Shown here in pieces: positions 27,461 through 35,700 of a stretch of DNA of 64,000 bases. A program made the translations under genes and the position numbers. The first letter of the stretch is position 1; the number at the start of each line of letters is the position of its first letter. This stretch comes from JBNFVY01 sp049943335 (lineage in GTDB: Bacteria; Pseudomonadota; Alphaproteobacteria; Rhodobacterales; Rhodobacteraceae), in the NCBI RefSeq assembly GCF_049943335.1, contig NZ_JBNFVY010000004.1, forward strand, positions 124,001-188,000. The letters run 5' to 3'. The notes beneath the pieces are model-generated. The model had not been told where the DNA came from and searched no databases. It was given only the letters and a program-made list of their open reading frames with translations.

Positions 27461-27880
27461 CTACAGCCCCAGACTGGCCGCCGCGACAAGCACCGCGGCG
27501 CCGACCGGAATCAAAAATGCCATCCCATGCAAATTGAACGAGGCCTGGATCACCGAAAAATGCAGCACCGCGCCGGTGGCCAGAAACGCCAGGAAAACGA
27601 CCATCATCTCGGTTTCGACACCGAACTGCGCCCCGCCAGTCAACTGCGCCACCCACCAGCCGCCCATGATCAAGGACGATCCGGCCCAGCTGAACGACAT
27701 CCCAAGCGCCAGGGGCGTCGCGCGCACTTGCCACAGCCACAGAAACGTCGCCGAAATCAGAATGGCCATGATCGAAATTGCCCCATAGCCGATGGTCAGC
27801 ATCGTGACATGATCCCACGTCCGCGCGCCCAGTTGCAGCAGCGCCGTGATCAAAATGAGCAGCGAGAGTGCTTGTTTCAT
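27461..27880 (-). CDS. Four-helix membrane protein, last gene of the lysis-type cassette
   Basis: Unknown function. The 139-residue protein has about four membrane helices: residues 1-18, a pair around 28-75 (GAISIMAILISATFLWLW and LALGMSFSWAGSSLIMGGWWV), and more toward the C-terminus. I chose ATG 27880, which overlaps the preceding 41-residue ORF by ATGA. A longer in-frame start would overlap coding sequence of two neighbours. Its place suggests a role in the same process as the endolysin and holin. Confidence 0.7.
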   Translation of the reverse strand: MKQALSLLILITALLQLGARTWDHVTMLTIGYGAISIMAILISATFLWLWQVRATPLALGMSFSWAGSSLIMGGWWVAQLTGGAQFGVETEMMVVFLAFLATGAVLHFSVIQASFNLHGMAFLIPVGAAVLVAAASLGL

Positions 27881-28002
27881 TGTCCCAGAACCTCTTTGAC
27901 CGCCACGTCCAGTTCGCGCGCGGCCTCTTCGTTGCGTTTCTGCGCGCGTTTGATATTCGCGCCGCTCAAGTAGTCCTTCAGGCGGGTCCAGAACCGTTTC
28001 AT
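27877..28002 (-). CDS. 41-residue basic/amphipathic ORF in the lysis-type cassette
   Basis: A small ORF of 41 residues starts MKRFWTRLKDYLSGANIK and ends with a mixed-charge helix (AQKRNEEAARELDVAVKEVL). It has no membrane segment. Support comes from context: its ATG overlaps the upstream gene's stop as ATGA, its TGA overlaps the next gene's ATG the same way, and GGGGG lies 5 bases before the start. Without it there would be an unexplained hole in an otherwise overlapping gene chain. Function unknown. Confidence 0.65.
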   Translation of the reverse strand: MKRFWTRLKDYLSGANIKRAQKRNEEAARELDVAVKEVLGQ

Positions 28003-28181
28003 CCCTGCCCCCGAGGCAGCCGTTCACGGATCATCGTCGTCATTTCCGTCAGGATCGCCGTGTTTTTGTCCAGCGTGGTGCGGGTGGCCTGATCCTTTTG
28101 GAAGTCTCTGAAAAGAAGGTAGAAAACCAACATCACCCAAGGGCCATAGTCGGCCAGTGCGGTCACAAGCGCCCTATCCAT
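27999..28181 (-). CDS. 60-residue BhlA/UviB-like small membrane protein
   Basis: The protein has one membrane helix (YGPWVMLVFYLLF, about residues 12-24) followed by a charged helix QATRTTLDKNTAILTEMTTM. This layout resembles BhlA/UviB holin-like proteins, where an F-LLF helix precedes a T-x-x-N-T/V-L heptad tail. It starts inside the holin gene (8-base overlap) and ends overlapping the 41-residue ORF. It could be a second holin or an antiholin; that is inference from layout and neighbours. Confidence 0.68.
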   Translation of the reverse strand: MDRALVTALADYGPWVMLVFYLLFRDFQKDQATRTTLDKNTAILTEMTTMIRERLPRGQG

Positions 28182-28752
28182 TCTGCCCCCCCTTGGCGGA
28201 CGCTTTCCAATCCGCCAGAGCAGGGTTGTCGTTTGAAGCCGGCGTCGCGGCCGGGTCGGCCTGCATCGCGTCGCCCTTTGGTCCCGCGTTCAGCGTCTCG
28301 AGGGCCGCAATGTTGCGCGTCACCCCTCCGGCGCGCGACATCGTGTCTGCGATCGAATGCCGGAATTCCTGACTTTTGAGCTGGTGGCGCGCCCCGAAAT
28401 AAAAGCTGACAATAGCCCCCATCAGCCACCACAGCGGCTCGGGCACCAGCGCGATGCCCTGCATGCGCGCGGCGAACCAGATCGGATCGACCATGGCCGC
28501 CACGAACAGGCCCAGCGTACCGAACGCCAACGCAGGGCGCGGCACCCGGTTGAGCGCGTCGATAAAGCGGTCAAAGCGCCCCTGCCGCGCCACGGCGAAT
28601 TCGGCTGCGAACTGCTGCAGCGCCTGGCTGCGGTATTCCATGTCACGCTGGTCCGCGGCCTCGCTGTTCACACGGAACACCTGCGCGGTTTCGGCCACCA
28701 CGTTGCGCCCGCGCCCGAACAGCAGGCTGAAAAGTCCGTTCATCATCCCCAT
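28174..28752 (-). CDS. GTA-type three-helix holin
   Basis: The 192-residue protein resembles the 'holin of 3TMs, for gene-transfer release' family, whose Rhodobacter member releases gene transfer agent particles. The soluble N-terminal part (about 1-65) is followed by hydrophobic segments LAFGTLGLFVAAMVDPIW and LWWLMGAIVSFYFGARHQ, then a polar tail. It overlaps the endolysin gene by 10 bases; ATG 28746 is an equally plausible start. Pairing with a GH108 endolysin supports the call. Confidence 0.82.
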   Translation of the reverse strand: MGMMNGLFSLLFGRGRNVVAETAQVFRVNSEAADQRDMEYRSQALQQFAAEFAVARQGRFDRFIDALNRVPRPALAFGTLGLFVAAMVDPIWFAARMQGIALVPEPLWWLMGAIVSFYFGARHQLKSQEFRHSIADTMSRAGGVTRNIAALETLNAGPKGDAMQADPAATPASNDNPALADWKASAKGGQNG

Positions 28753-29354
28753 GCCGAAACCCGCTTGGCGTGCTCGGCCTCGCTCAACCAGTAGCGCGGC
28801 GAAATGAATTCTTCGGCCCGCTTGATCCAGCCGCCCTTGCCGCCATCAAGGCGACGGGCGTATTTACGGCTGGCGGGACGGTTATCGGCGAGCGTGTAGT
28901 AGTAATTGCGCCGGGCGATCCCGTAGGCATCGGCCAGATGCATAGGTGCCATCGCATGGGCGATTTCCGCCGCCGCGATGGTTTGCGGGCCAATCACCCC
29001 GTCCACAGTGACGTGCTGGCCCATGTCGTTCAGCAGACGCTGAAGGATTTTGACCGCGTTGGCGCCCGCATTGACATACATGTCGAACACGCTGGCCTGC
29101 AGCGATCCGGGCAGATCGCCGATCCGCGGACGTTCGAAATAGTGGTGGATGAATATGTCCCGTGCCTGCACACGGGTCAGCGCTTTTACATCGGCTATAT
29201 CGACATCGCCGTCGCCGTCATTGTCGATGCCCAAGCTGCGCAGCGTCCCGATGGTTACACCATACTTGGTGGCGCCGCCCGGATCGGATGGGTCGTTCAC
29301 ATAGCCGCCCTCACGGGCGATAATGTCGTCTGCAATCTGCGTTACCGTTTTCAT
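28743..29354 (-). CDS. GH108-type peptidoglycan endolysin
   Basis: The enzyme is predicted to cut cell-wall glycan for lysis. The 203-residue protein has the family catalytic Glu in AREGGYVNDPSDPGGATKYG (Glu15) and a C-terminal peptidoglycan-binding part around VDGVIGPQTIAAAE. Between them, residues 44-55 read DNDGDGDVDIAD, a good EF-hand-like calcium loop. There is no signal peptide, so export needs the holin next door. I chose ATG 29354; a longer start would overlap ccmE. In R. capsulatus an endolysin/holin pair of this kind releases gene transfer agents. Confidence 0.86.
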   Translation of the reverse strand: MKTVTQIADDIIAREGGYVNDPSDPGGATKYGVTIGTLRSLGIDNDGDGDVDIADVKALTRVQARDIFIHHYFERPRIGDLPGSLQASVFDMYVNAGANAVKILQRLLNDMGQHVTVDGVIGPQTIAAAEIAHAMAPMHLADAYGIARRNYYYTLADNRPASRKYARRLDGGKGGWIKRAEEFISPRYWLSEAEHAKRVSAWG

Positions 29355-29394
29355 GAGCCCTGGCCCCGAATTGAGAAATCCGAGACCTAGGGTG

Positions 29395-29409
29395 TTCAAA
29401 AACGGTTAA
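29395..29409 (-). promoter_or_regulatory. CtrA-like box before the lysis cassette
   Basis: Read on the minus strand, TTAA-N7-TGAA spans the ccmE stop codon and lies about 40 bases before the endolysin ATG. It differs by one base from the CtrA consensus TTAA-N7-TTAA. CtrA controls gene-transfer-agent release in Rhodobacterales, so the site would give the cassette its own promoter. A one-mismatch match is not rare by chance. Confidence 0.5.
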
Positions 29410-29873
29410 TTCGACGGAACCTGAGCGTTCGGTGCCTCGGGCTCTTGATAAACGCCCTGCTCTTTGAGCGCGTCCACCACTTCCTTGGGCATGTAGGTTT
29501 CGTCGTGCTTGGCCAGGATTTCACTGGCCACGAACGTGCCCCCGACCAACTGGCCGGTTCCGATCATGCCTTGGCCTTCTTCGAACAGGTCAGGCAAAAC
29601 GCCTTCAAAGGTCACTGGCACCGTGGCGCCGCCATCGGTAACGCTGAAGGACACCTGCGTGCCTTCCCCGCGCACCAGTGAACCCTCTTCGACCAGCCCG
29701 CCAATGCGGAACACCTCATCCGCGCGCGGCGGTTCGGCCACCACTTCGCTGGGCGCGCGAAAATAGTTGATCCCGTCGCGCATCGCATACCCGATCAGCC
29801 CGGTTGCCAGGACCAAGGCCGCCGTGGCCAGCGCGATGACCTGGATACGGCGTTGTTTCTTCAGGCTTTTCAT
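29406..29873 (-). CDS. ccmE: Haem chaperone CcmE
   Basis: CcmE carries haem in the periplasm to CcmF. The 155-residue protein has an N-terminal membrane anchor (IQVIALATAALVLATGLIGYAM) and an OB-fold. The covalent haem-binding histidine lies in ILAKHDETYMP. It follows argC after 7 bases and precedes the lysis cassette. Confidence 0.96.
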   Translation of the reverse strand: MKSLKKQRRIQVIALATAALVLATGLIGYAMRDGINYFRAPSEVVAEPPRADEVFRIGGLVEEGSLVRGEGTQVSFSVTDGGATVPVTFEGVLPDLFEEGQGMIGTGQLVGGTFVASEILAKHDETYMPKEVVDALKEQGVYQEPEAPNAQVPSN

Positions 29874-29880
29874 TGCGGCC

Positions 29881-30909
29881 TCATGGATAGACGGGGGCCA
29901 TCATCAACCCCGTGGTTTCGTTCAGCCCCAGCATCAGGTTGGCATTCTGAACCGCCTGCCCGCTCGACCCCTTGGCCAGATTGTCGAGCGTACCGACCAC
30001 GATGGTGCGCCCCGTGCGCCGGTCGGCGACCACGCCGATGTGGCACATGTTCGACGCACGCACCTCCTTCATGCTGGGAACCTCGCCCAGATGCAGAACG
30101 TGAACGAAAGGTTCGTTCATGTATTGCTGGGCCAGCGCATAGTGGATCGCCCCGGCCTCGCCCTGGACATAGGCGGTGGCCAGAATGCCCCGGCTGGCCG
30201 GGATCAGGTGCGGGGTGAACTGGATTTCGACCGGCCGACCTGCGGCCAGGCTGAATTCCTGATCGAATTCGCCAAGATGCCGGTGCGTGCCGCCGACGGC
30301 ATAGGGCGTAGCGTTTTCCGTCATCTCGGCGGTCAGCAGCAGTTCCTTGGCCGACCGCCCCGCGCCCGATGCCCCCACCTTGAGATCGAGTATGATCTCG
30401 TCCAGGTCGATCACCCCGGCGGCAATCAGCGGGCGGAGCATGTACTGACCTGTGGCAGCGTTACAGCCCGTCCCCGCGACCAGCCGCGCGTCCTTGATCT
30501 GGTCGCGGTAGAATTCGGTCAGGCCATAGACGGCTTCGGCTTGAAGCGCGGGGGCGGCGTGATCATTGCCGTACCATTTCTTGTAGTCGGCCGGATCGCG
30601 CAGGCGGAAATCGGCGGACAGATCGACGATCTTCAGATCGGTCGGCAGCTGGGCAATTACCTCTTGGCTGGTCTTGTGCGGCAGGGCACAAAAGACCAGA
30701 TCCAGCGCGGAAAGGTCGATTTCTTCCCAACGCACCAGATCGGGAAGATCCATGTGGCGCAAATGCGGATAGACCTGGTCCATCCGCATTCCGGCCTTGG
30801 AATTGGCGGCAAGCGCGGCGATTTCCATGTCGGGATGGGTCGCGATCAACCGGGCACATTCCGCACCCGTATAGCCAGAGGCACCGATGATGCCGATTTT
30901 CTTGGTCAT
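29881..30909 (-). CDS. argC: N-acetyl-gamma-glutamyl-phosphate reductase
   Basis: ArgC reduces N-acetylglutamyl phosphate in arginine synthesis, using NADPH. The 342-residue protein starts with a Rossmann loop IGIIGASGYTGAE and has the catalytic cysteine in VAGTGCNAATGQY. I chose ATG 30909 because GAAGGA lies 8 bases upstream; ATG 30915 is too close to it. It is probably co-transcribed with ccmE. Confidence 0.96.
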   Translation of the reverse strand: MTKKIGIIGASGYTGAECARLIATHPDMEIAALAANSKAGMRMDQVYPHLRHMDLPDLVRWEEIDLSALDLVFCALPHKTSQEVIAQLPTDLKIVDLSADFRLRDPADYKKWYGNDHAAPALQAEAVYGLTEFYRDQIKDARLVAGTGCNAATGQYMLRPLIAAGVIDLDEIILDLKVGASGAGRSAKELLLTAEMTENATPYAVGGTHRHLGEFDQEFSLAAGRPVEIQFTPHLIPASRGILATAYVQGEAGAIHYALAQQYMNEPFVHVLHLGEVPSMKEVRASNMCHIGVVADRRTGRTIVVGTLDNLAKGSSGQAVQNANLMLGLNETTGLMMAPVYP

Positions 30910-30923
30910 GGTCATATCCTTCG

Positions 30924-30940
30924 GCCCCGCATGCCGGGGC
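30924..30940. other. Small GC hairpin between murI and argC
   Basis: A 6-bp stem GCCCCG/CGGGGC with a 5-base loop sits in the 68-base gap upstream of the argC ribosome site. No U-run follows on the minus strand, so it may only shape the leader RNA. Confidence 0.35.
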
Positions 30941-30977
30941 TGCTCTTCAAAATAGGGGCTGCGCAAGGGCTGTGCAA

Positions 30978-31790
30978 TCAGGCGGCGACAAAGTCGACTT
31001 TTCGTCGCAGGAACTGCGTGGCCTGGCGGCTGACCTTGGCCGGGTCGCCCGTGGTCAGAAATGCACTTTCGGTGCCCGTGCCCAGCATATCGGGATGGCG
31101 CGCCAGGTAGTCCTGCAGCGATGCGGCCACCAGATCGGCCTGACTATAGACCTGAACGTCTTCGCCCAGAGCATCCTGAAAACTTTCGGCCAGCATGGGA
31201 TAGTGCGTGCAGCCCAGAATCGCGGCCTCGGGGTGCGGCATTTTGCGTTTGAGCGCGTCGACATGGCTGCGCACCAGCGCATCGGCCAGGATCATGTCGC
31301 CGTCTTCGATCGCATCAACAACGCCGCCGCAGGCCTGCGCTTCAACATCCACACCGATGGCGCGAAAGGCCAGTTCGCGCTGGAACGCGCGGCTGGCGAC
31401 AGTGGCGGGCGTGGCGAACAGTGCGACGTGCTTGACGGCCACTTCGCGGGGGGGCGAATTGTCGCCCCACTGGCGTTCGGTCAACGCCTCGATCAGGGGA
31501 ACGAAGACGCCCAGCACGCGCTTGTCCTTGGGCAGCCAGCTTTCCTGTATGCGCCGCAGGGCCGCCGCGCTGGCGGTGTTACAGGCCAGGATCACCAGAT
31601 CGCACCCTGCGTCCCACAGCCGTTCGATCGCCGTCGTGGTCAGGTTGAAGACATCGTCGGCATCGCGCACGCCATAGGGTGCATGCGCGTTGTCACCGAA
31701 ATAGACGACATGCAGATCGGGCAACTGTTTGGTCACGGCATCGTAAACGGTCAGCCCGCCCAGCCCGCTATCGAAAATCCCAACCGCCAT
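30978..31790 (-). CDS. murI: Glutamate racemase
   Basis: MurI makes D-glutamate for peptidoglycan. The 270-residue protein has the two catalytic cysteines in VILACNTASAAAL and ILGCTHYPML and the opening IFDSGLGGLTV. Its ATG shares one base with the acyltransferase stop (TAATG), so the two are coupled. Confidence 0.96.
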   Translation of the reverse strand: MAVGIFDSGLGGLTVYDAVTKQLPDLHVVYFGDNAHAPYGVRDADDVFNLTTTAIERLWDAGCDLVILACNTASAAALRRIQESWLPKDKRVLGVFVPLIEALTERQWGDNSPPREVAVKHVALFATPATVASRAFQRELAFRAIGVDVEAQACGGVVDAIEDGDMILADALVRSHVDALKRKMPHPEAAILGCTHYPMLAESFQDALGEDVQVYSQADLVAASLQDYLARHPDMLGTGTESAFLTTGDPAKVSRQATQFLRRKVDFVAA

Positions 31791-32698
31791 TACCGCGCCT
31801 CTTGCTTGTACCGCTCGTCGAATTCCTTGCCGTAAGTGGTTGGCGACAAGGAGGGTCGCGCCAGTGCATAAGTGGCTTCGCGCAGGAAATCCATCATCCT
31901 TTTCGGCTCACCGCGGAACTGTGCCAATGCGGCACGGTCCAGTGGTTGGCCAATCGCCACGCGCACCGGCTGGTCGATGCGGGCCCTGAATTCGCGGATC
32001 AACAGGCCCAGGCGCAGGGTCGTGTGCAGATGGCTGACGATCTGGAACAGGCGTGAATTGCTGCCGTCAAACCAGATCGGCACGACTGCGGCGTCGCTGC
32101 GGGCGATCATTTTGGCGGTGAAGCTGCGCCAGCGCGGATCCAGCGCACGCCCGAAAGGCGTGGCCGCGGTGCTGACAGTGCCGCCCGGAAAAATGCCGAT
32201 CGCGCCCCCTGCCCCCAGATACCGCAGCGCCTCGGCCCGGGTTGCGATATTCAGTGCCTGCGCTTCACGCGTGGCATCGAAACTGATTGGCAGGATCACG
32301 CGATTGACGTCTTCGGCCTTGCGGAAGACCTGGTTCGCCAGAATGCGAAAGTCACCGCCGCGCCGGATCGACAGGATATGCGCCATGATCAGCCCGTCCA
32401 GAATGCCGAACGGATGGTTCGAAACCACGATCAGCGGTCCAGCGGCAGGCACGTTGTCCAGCGATCCCGAAATCACGTCCAGCGATACGCCCATGCGCCG
32501 GGGCATGACTTGCCAGAAATCCGCGCCGGCGGCGACTTCGGCGTCATATCCATCGGCGCGTCGCACCAGCGTACCTCGGCCCGTCAGCGATTCCAGCCCC
32601 CGAATGAACCGCTGCCCGCCGCGACTGGCGGCCGACGACGCATAAGAGATATCGCGCACCACGTCCCGGCGCTGGCGTCTTGATGTGCGCTCTGCCAT
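31790..32698 (-). CDS. Lysophospholipid acyltransferase family protein (PlsC domain)
   Basis: A predicted membrane-associated acyltransferase of 302 residues. The catalytic motif appears as SNHPFGILDG and the glycerolphosphate-binding motif as FPGGTVS. The H-x5-D spacing and N-terminal extension fit the OlsA/hemolysin-like branch used for ornithine or similar lipids rather than classical PlsC. ATG 32698 was chosen as the first Met at the conserved start. It is coupled to murI. Confidence 0.82.
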   Translation of the reverse strand: MAERTSRRQRRDVVRDISYASSAASRGGQRFIRGLESLTGRGTLVRRADGYDAEVAAGADFWQVMPRRMGVSLDVISGSLDNVPAAGPLIVVSNHPFGILDGLIMAHILSIRRGGDFRILANQVFRKAEDVNRVILPISFDATREAQALNIATRAEALRYLGAGGAIGIFPGGTVSTAATPFGRALDPRWRSFTAKMIARSDAAVVPIWFDGSNSRLFQIVSHLHTTLRLGLLIREFRARIDQPVRVAIGQPLDRAALAQFRGEPKRMMDFLREATYALARPSLSPTTYGKEFDERYKQEAR

Positions 32699-32754
32699 CG
32701 GATCTCTGCCTGTTACACGCGCAGGCTTAGGATATCTGAGACGTACGGCAAACC

Positions 32755-35700
32755 CTATTCTGCAGCCATGCTGGCCGGTGGGCTTTTCAACGCGGCCCAC
32801 AGCGCGGCGCGGGTTTTTTCGGCCCTCTCGGCGGCTGCTTGTTTGACCGGCCCAAAGCCCTTGATCGACAAAGGCAAACGCGCCAGTTCGACCGCCTCGG
32901 GGCGATCAGCATAGCCTTCGAGCAGCTGGGCGATATCTGCCTCGTATGCGGCGATCAGGGCGCGCTCCATGCGGCGCTCGGCGCTATAGCCAAACGGGTC
33001 GAACGGTGTGCCGCGGAGCCCCTTGAAGCGCGCCAGCGCCATGACCATACGGGCCGGTATGGCGCCAAACGTGCGCTTCTTCGGGCGCCCGTCGTGGCCC
33101 TTGCCCGACAATACGGGCGGCGCCAAGTGGTAGGTAAAGGCAAGATCGCCATCGAATTCCGCGCGGGCCTTGGCCTGGGTCTGACGCATCAGGCGCGCGA
33201 CCTCGTATTCATCCTTGTAAGACAGCAGCTTGTGATAGGCCTCGGCCACCGCCGCGCGCAGCGGACCATCCGGTACCGTATGGACCAGGTTGCGATACCG
33301 GTCGGCCAGCGCGGGGCCTTGATATTCCACCAGATGCGCAGCCCGCAGGGCGATCTTTTCGTCCAGTGTTTTGGGCTTGTCCACCACATTGGGTTCCGCA
33401 ATCGACGCCGCATGTTCGGGGTTCAGTGCGGCCCAACGGCCCAACTCGAACGCGCGCTTGTTGCGCTCGGCTGCGGTGCCATTCAGTTCGATCGACCGGG
33501 TAATGGCATCATGGGCCAATGGGATCAGCCCCTGCTGCCAGGCCGCACCGAAAACCATCATGTTGGAATATATCGAATCCCCCATGGCCATGCGCGCCAG
33601 CCGGGTTGCGTCGAACAGGGTCACACGCTCGCGCAAGCGGGCCTCAAGACTTAGGCGCAATGCGTCGCCGGGCAATGTAAAATCAGCGTTGCGCGTAAAG
33701 TCCCCGGTTATGATTTCGTGGCTGTTCACAACAGCGCCGGTGCGCCCCTGCGCCGTCAGCCCCAAGGTCGCCGAGCCCGCGCTGACGACCAGATCACCGC
33801 CGATCAGCGCATCCGCTTCGCCCAAGGCGACACGGATCGCGCTGATATCCGCAGGTCGCTCGGCAATACGGCAGTGTATGGCGACCGCGCCGCCCTTCTG
33901 GGCCAGACCCGCCATTTCCATCATGCCGGCCCCTTTGCCTTCCAGATGGGCGGCCATGGCCATGATCGCGCCGATGGTGACCACGCCGGTACCGCCCACG
34001 CCGGTGATGACACTGTTATGGGTGCCATCGATCACCGGCAGATCCGGCTGGGGCAGATTACCCACGTCGATGTCTACGGTGGCCGCTTTTTTCGGCGTCG
34101 CGCCCGACACCGTGACAAAGGACGGGCAAAAGCCGTTCAAACAGGAAAAATCCTTGTTGCATGAGGACTGATCAATGGCCCGTTTTCGGCCAAATTCGGT
34201 GTCGACTGGCACGATCGACACACAGTTTGACTGGACCCCGCAATCGCCGCAGCCCTCGCAGATATCGGTGTTGATGAACACGCGCTTGTCAATGTCGGGG
34301 AAGGTGCCGCGTTTGCGCCGCCGGCGTTTTTCCGCCGCGCAAGTCTGTGCATAAACTATGGCCGATACACCTTTGTGTTCACGCCATTTTTCCTGAACTT
34401 CATTGAGATCTTCGCGCGGGAAACTCTGCACGCCGCGGGGCAGTTTCGACAGGTCATAATCTTCTTTGTCATCATAGACGAAAGCAACCGGATCGACCCC
34501 CATCGCCACCAGCTCGTGCGCGATATGATCGGCCGTCAGCCCCCCTTCGTTCGTTTGCCCGCCCGTCATGGCGACCGCGTCATTAAACAGGATCTTGTAG
34601 GTGATATTCGTGCCCGCCGCCAAGGCGGCACGGATGGCTTGGATGCCCGAATGATTATAGGTGCCATCGCCCAGGTTCTGGAACACGTGGTCGCGTTTGG
34701 AAAACGGCGCCTCGCCGATCCAGTTGGCCCCTTCGCCGCCCATATGGGTGAAACCCAACGTGTCGCGGTCCATCCATTGCACCATGTAGTGACAGCCGAT
34801 CCCGGCATAGGCGCGGCTGCCGTCCGGCACTTTGGTCGAGGTATTGTGCGGACAGCCCGAACAGAAATAGGGAACGCGCGTCGCCACCTCGGGCATATTG
34901 TCTGATTTCTTTGCATCAACAACGGCTTGCAGGCCGTTTTTCATTCGATCCGTCACGCAACCTTCTTCTTCAAGGATGCCGCCAATCTTTTCCGCGATGA
35001 ACATCGGATCAAGCGCGCCGCGGGTGTGGAACAGTTCCAACTGCTGGCCGTTTTCCCAACTGTCGCCCTTGTGCCCGCCATAGATGCGCCGTCCGTGCCG
35101 ATCATCGAAAATCGCTTCCTTGACCTGCACTTCGATCAGCTTGCGCTTTTCCTCGACTACAATGATCAGGTCCAACCCTTCGGCCCATTCGTGAAAGCTG
35201 ACCATGTCCAGCGGCCAGGTCTGCCCCACCTTGTAGGTCGTGAGACCCAGCCGTTCGGCCTCGGCCGCTTCGAGCCCCAGCAGCCCCAGGGCATGAACCA
35301 GATCGAGCCAGTTCTTGCCCGCCGCCACAAAGCCGATCTTGGCCCCGGGCTTGCCCCAGACCCGTTTGTCGATCCGGTTGGCACGCGCAAAAGCCTCGGC
35401 GGCATGGCGTTTATGGTCGATCATGCGCGCTTCTTGCAGCGTCGGCGTGTCAACAAGGCGAATGTTCAGCCCACCATCCGGCAGCGTACGCTCTGGCATC
35501 ACCAGATTCATCCGGTCGGGGCGGGCATCAACGACAGCGGTGGATTCCACCGTGTCCTTCACCAGTTTCAGCCCCGCCCATACGCCAGCGTATCGCGACA
35601 GGGCGTACCCGTAGATACCGTAATCCAGGATTTCCTGTACGCCCGCTGGTGACAGCACCGGCATGTAGGCATCGACCATAGCCCAGTCCGATTGGTGCAA

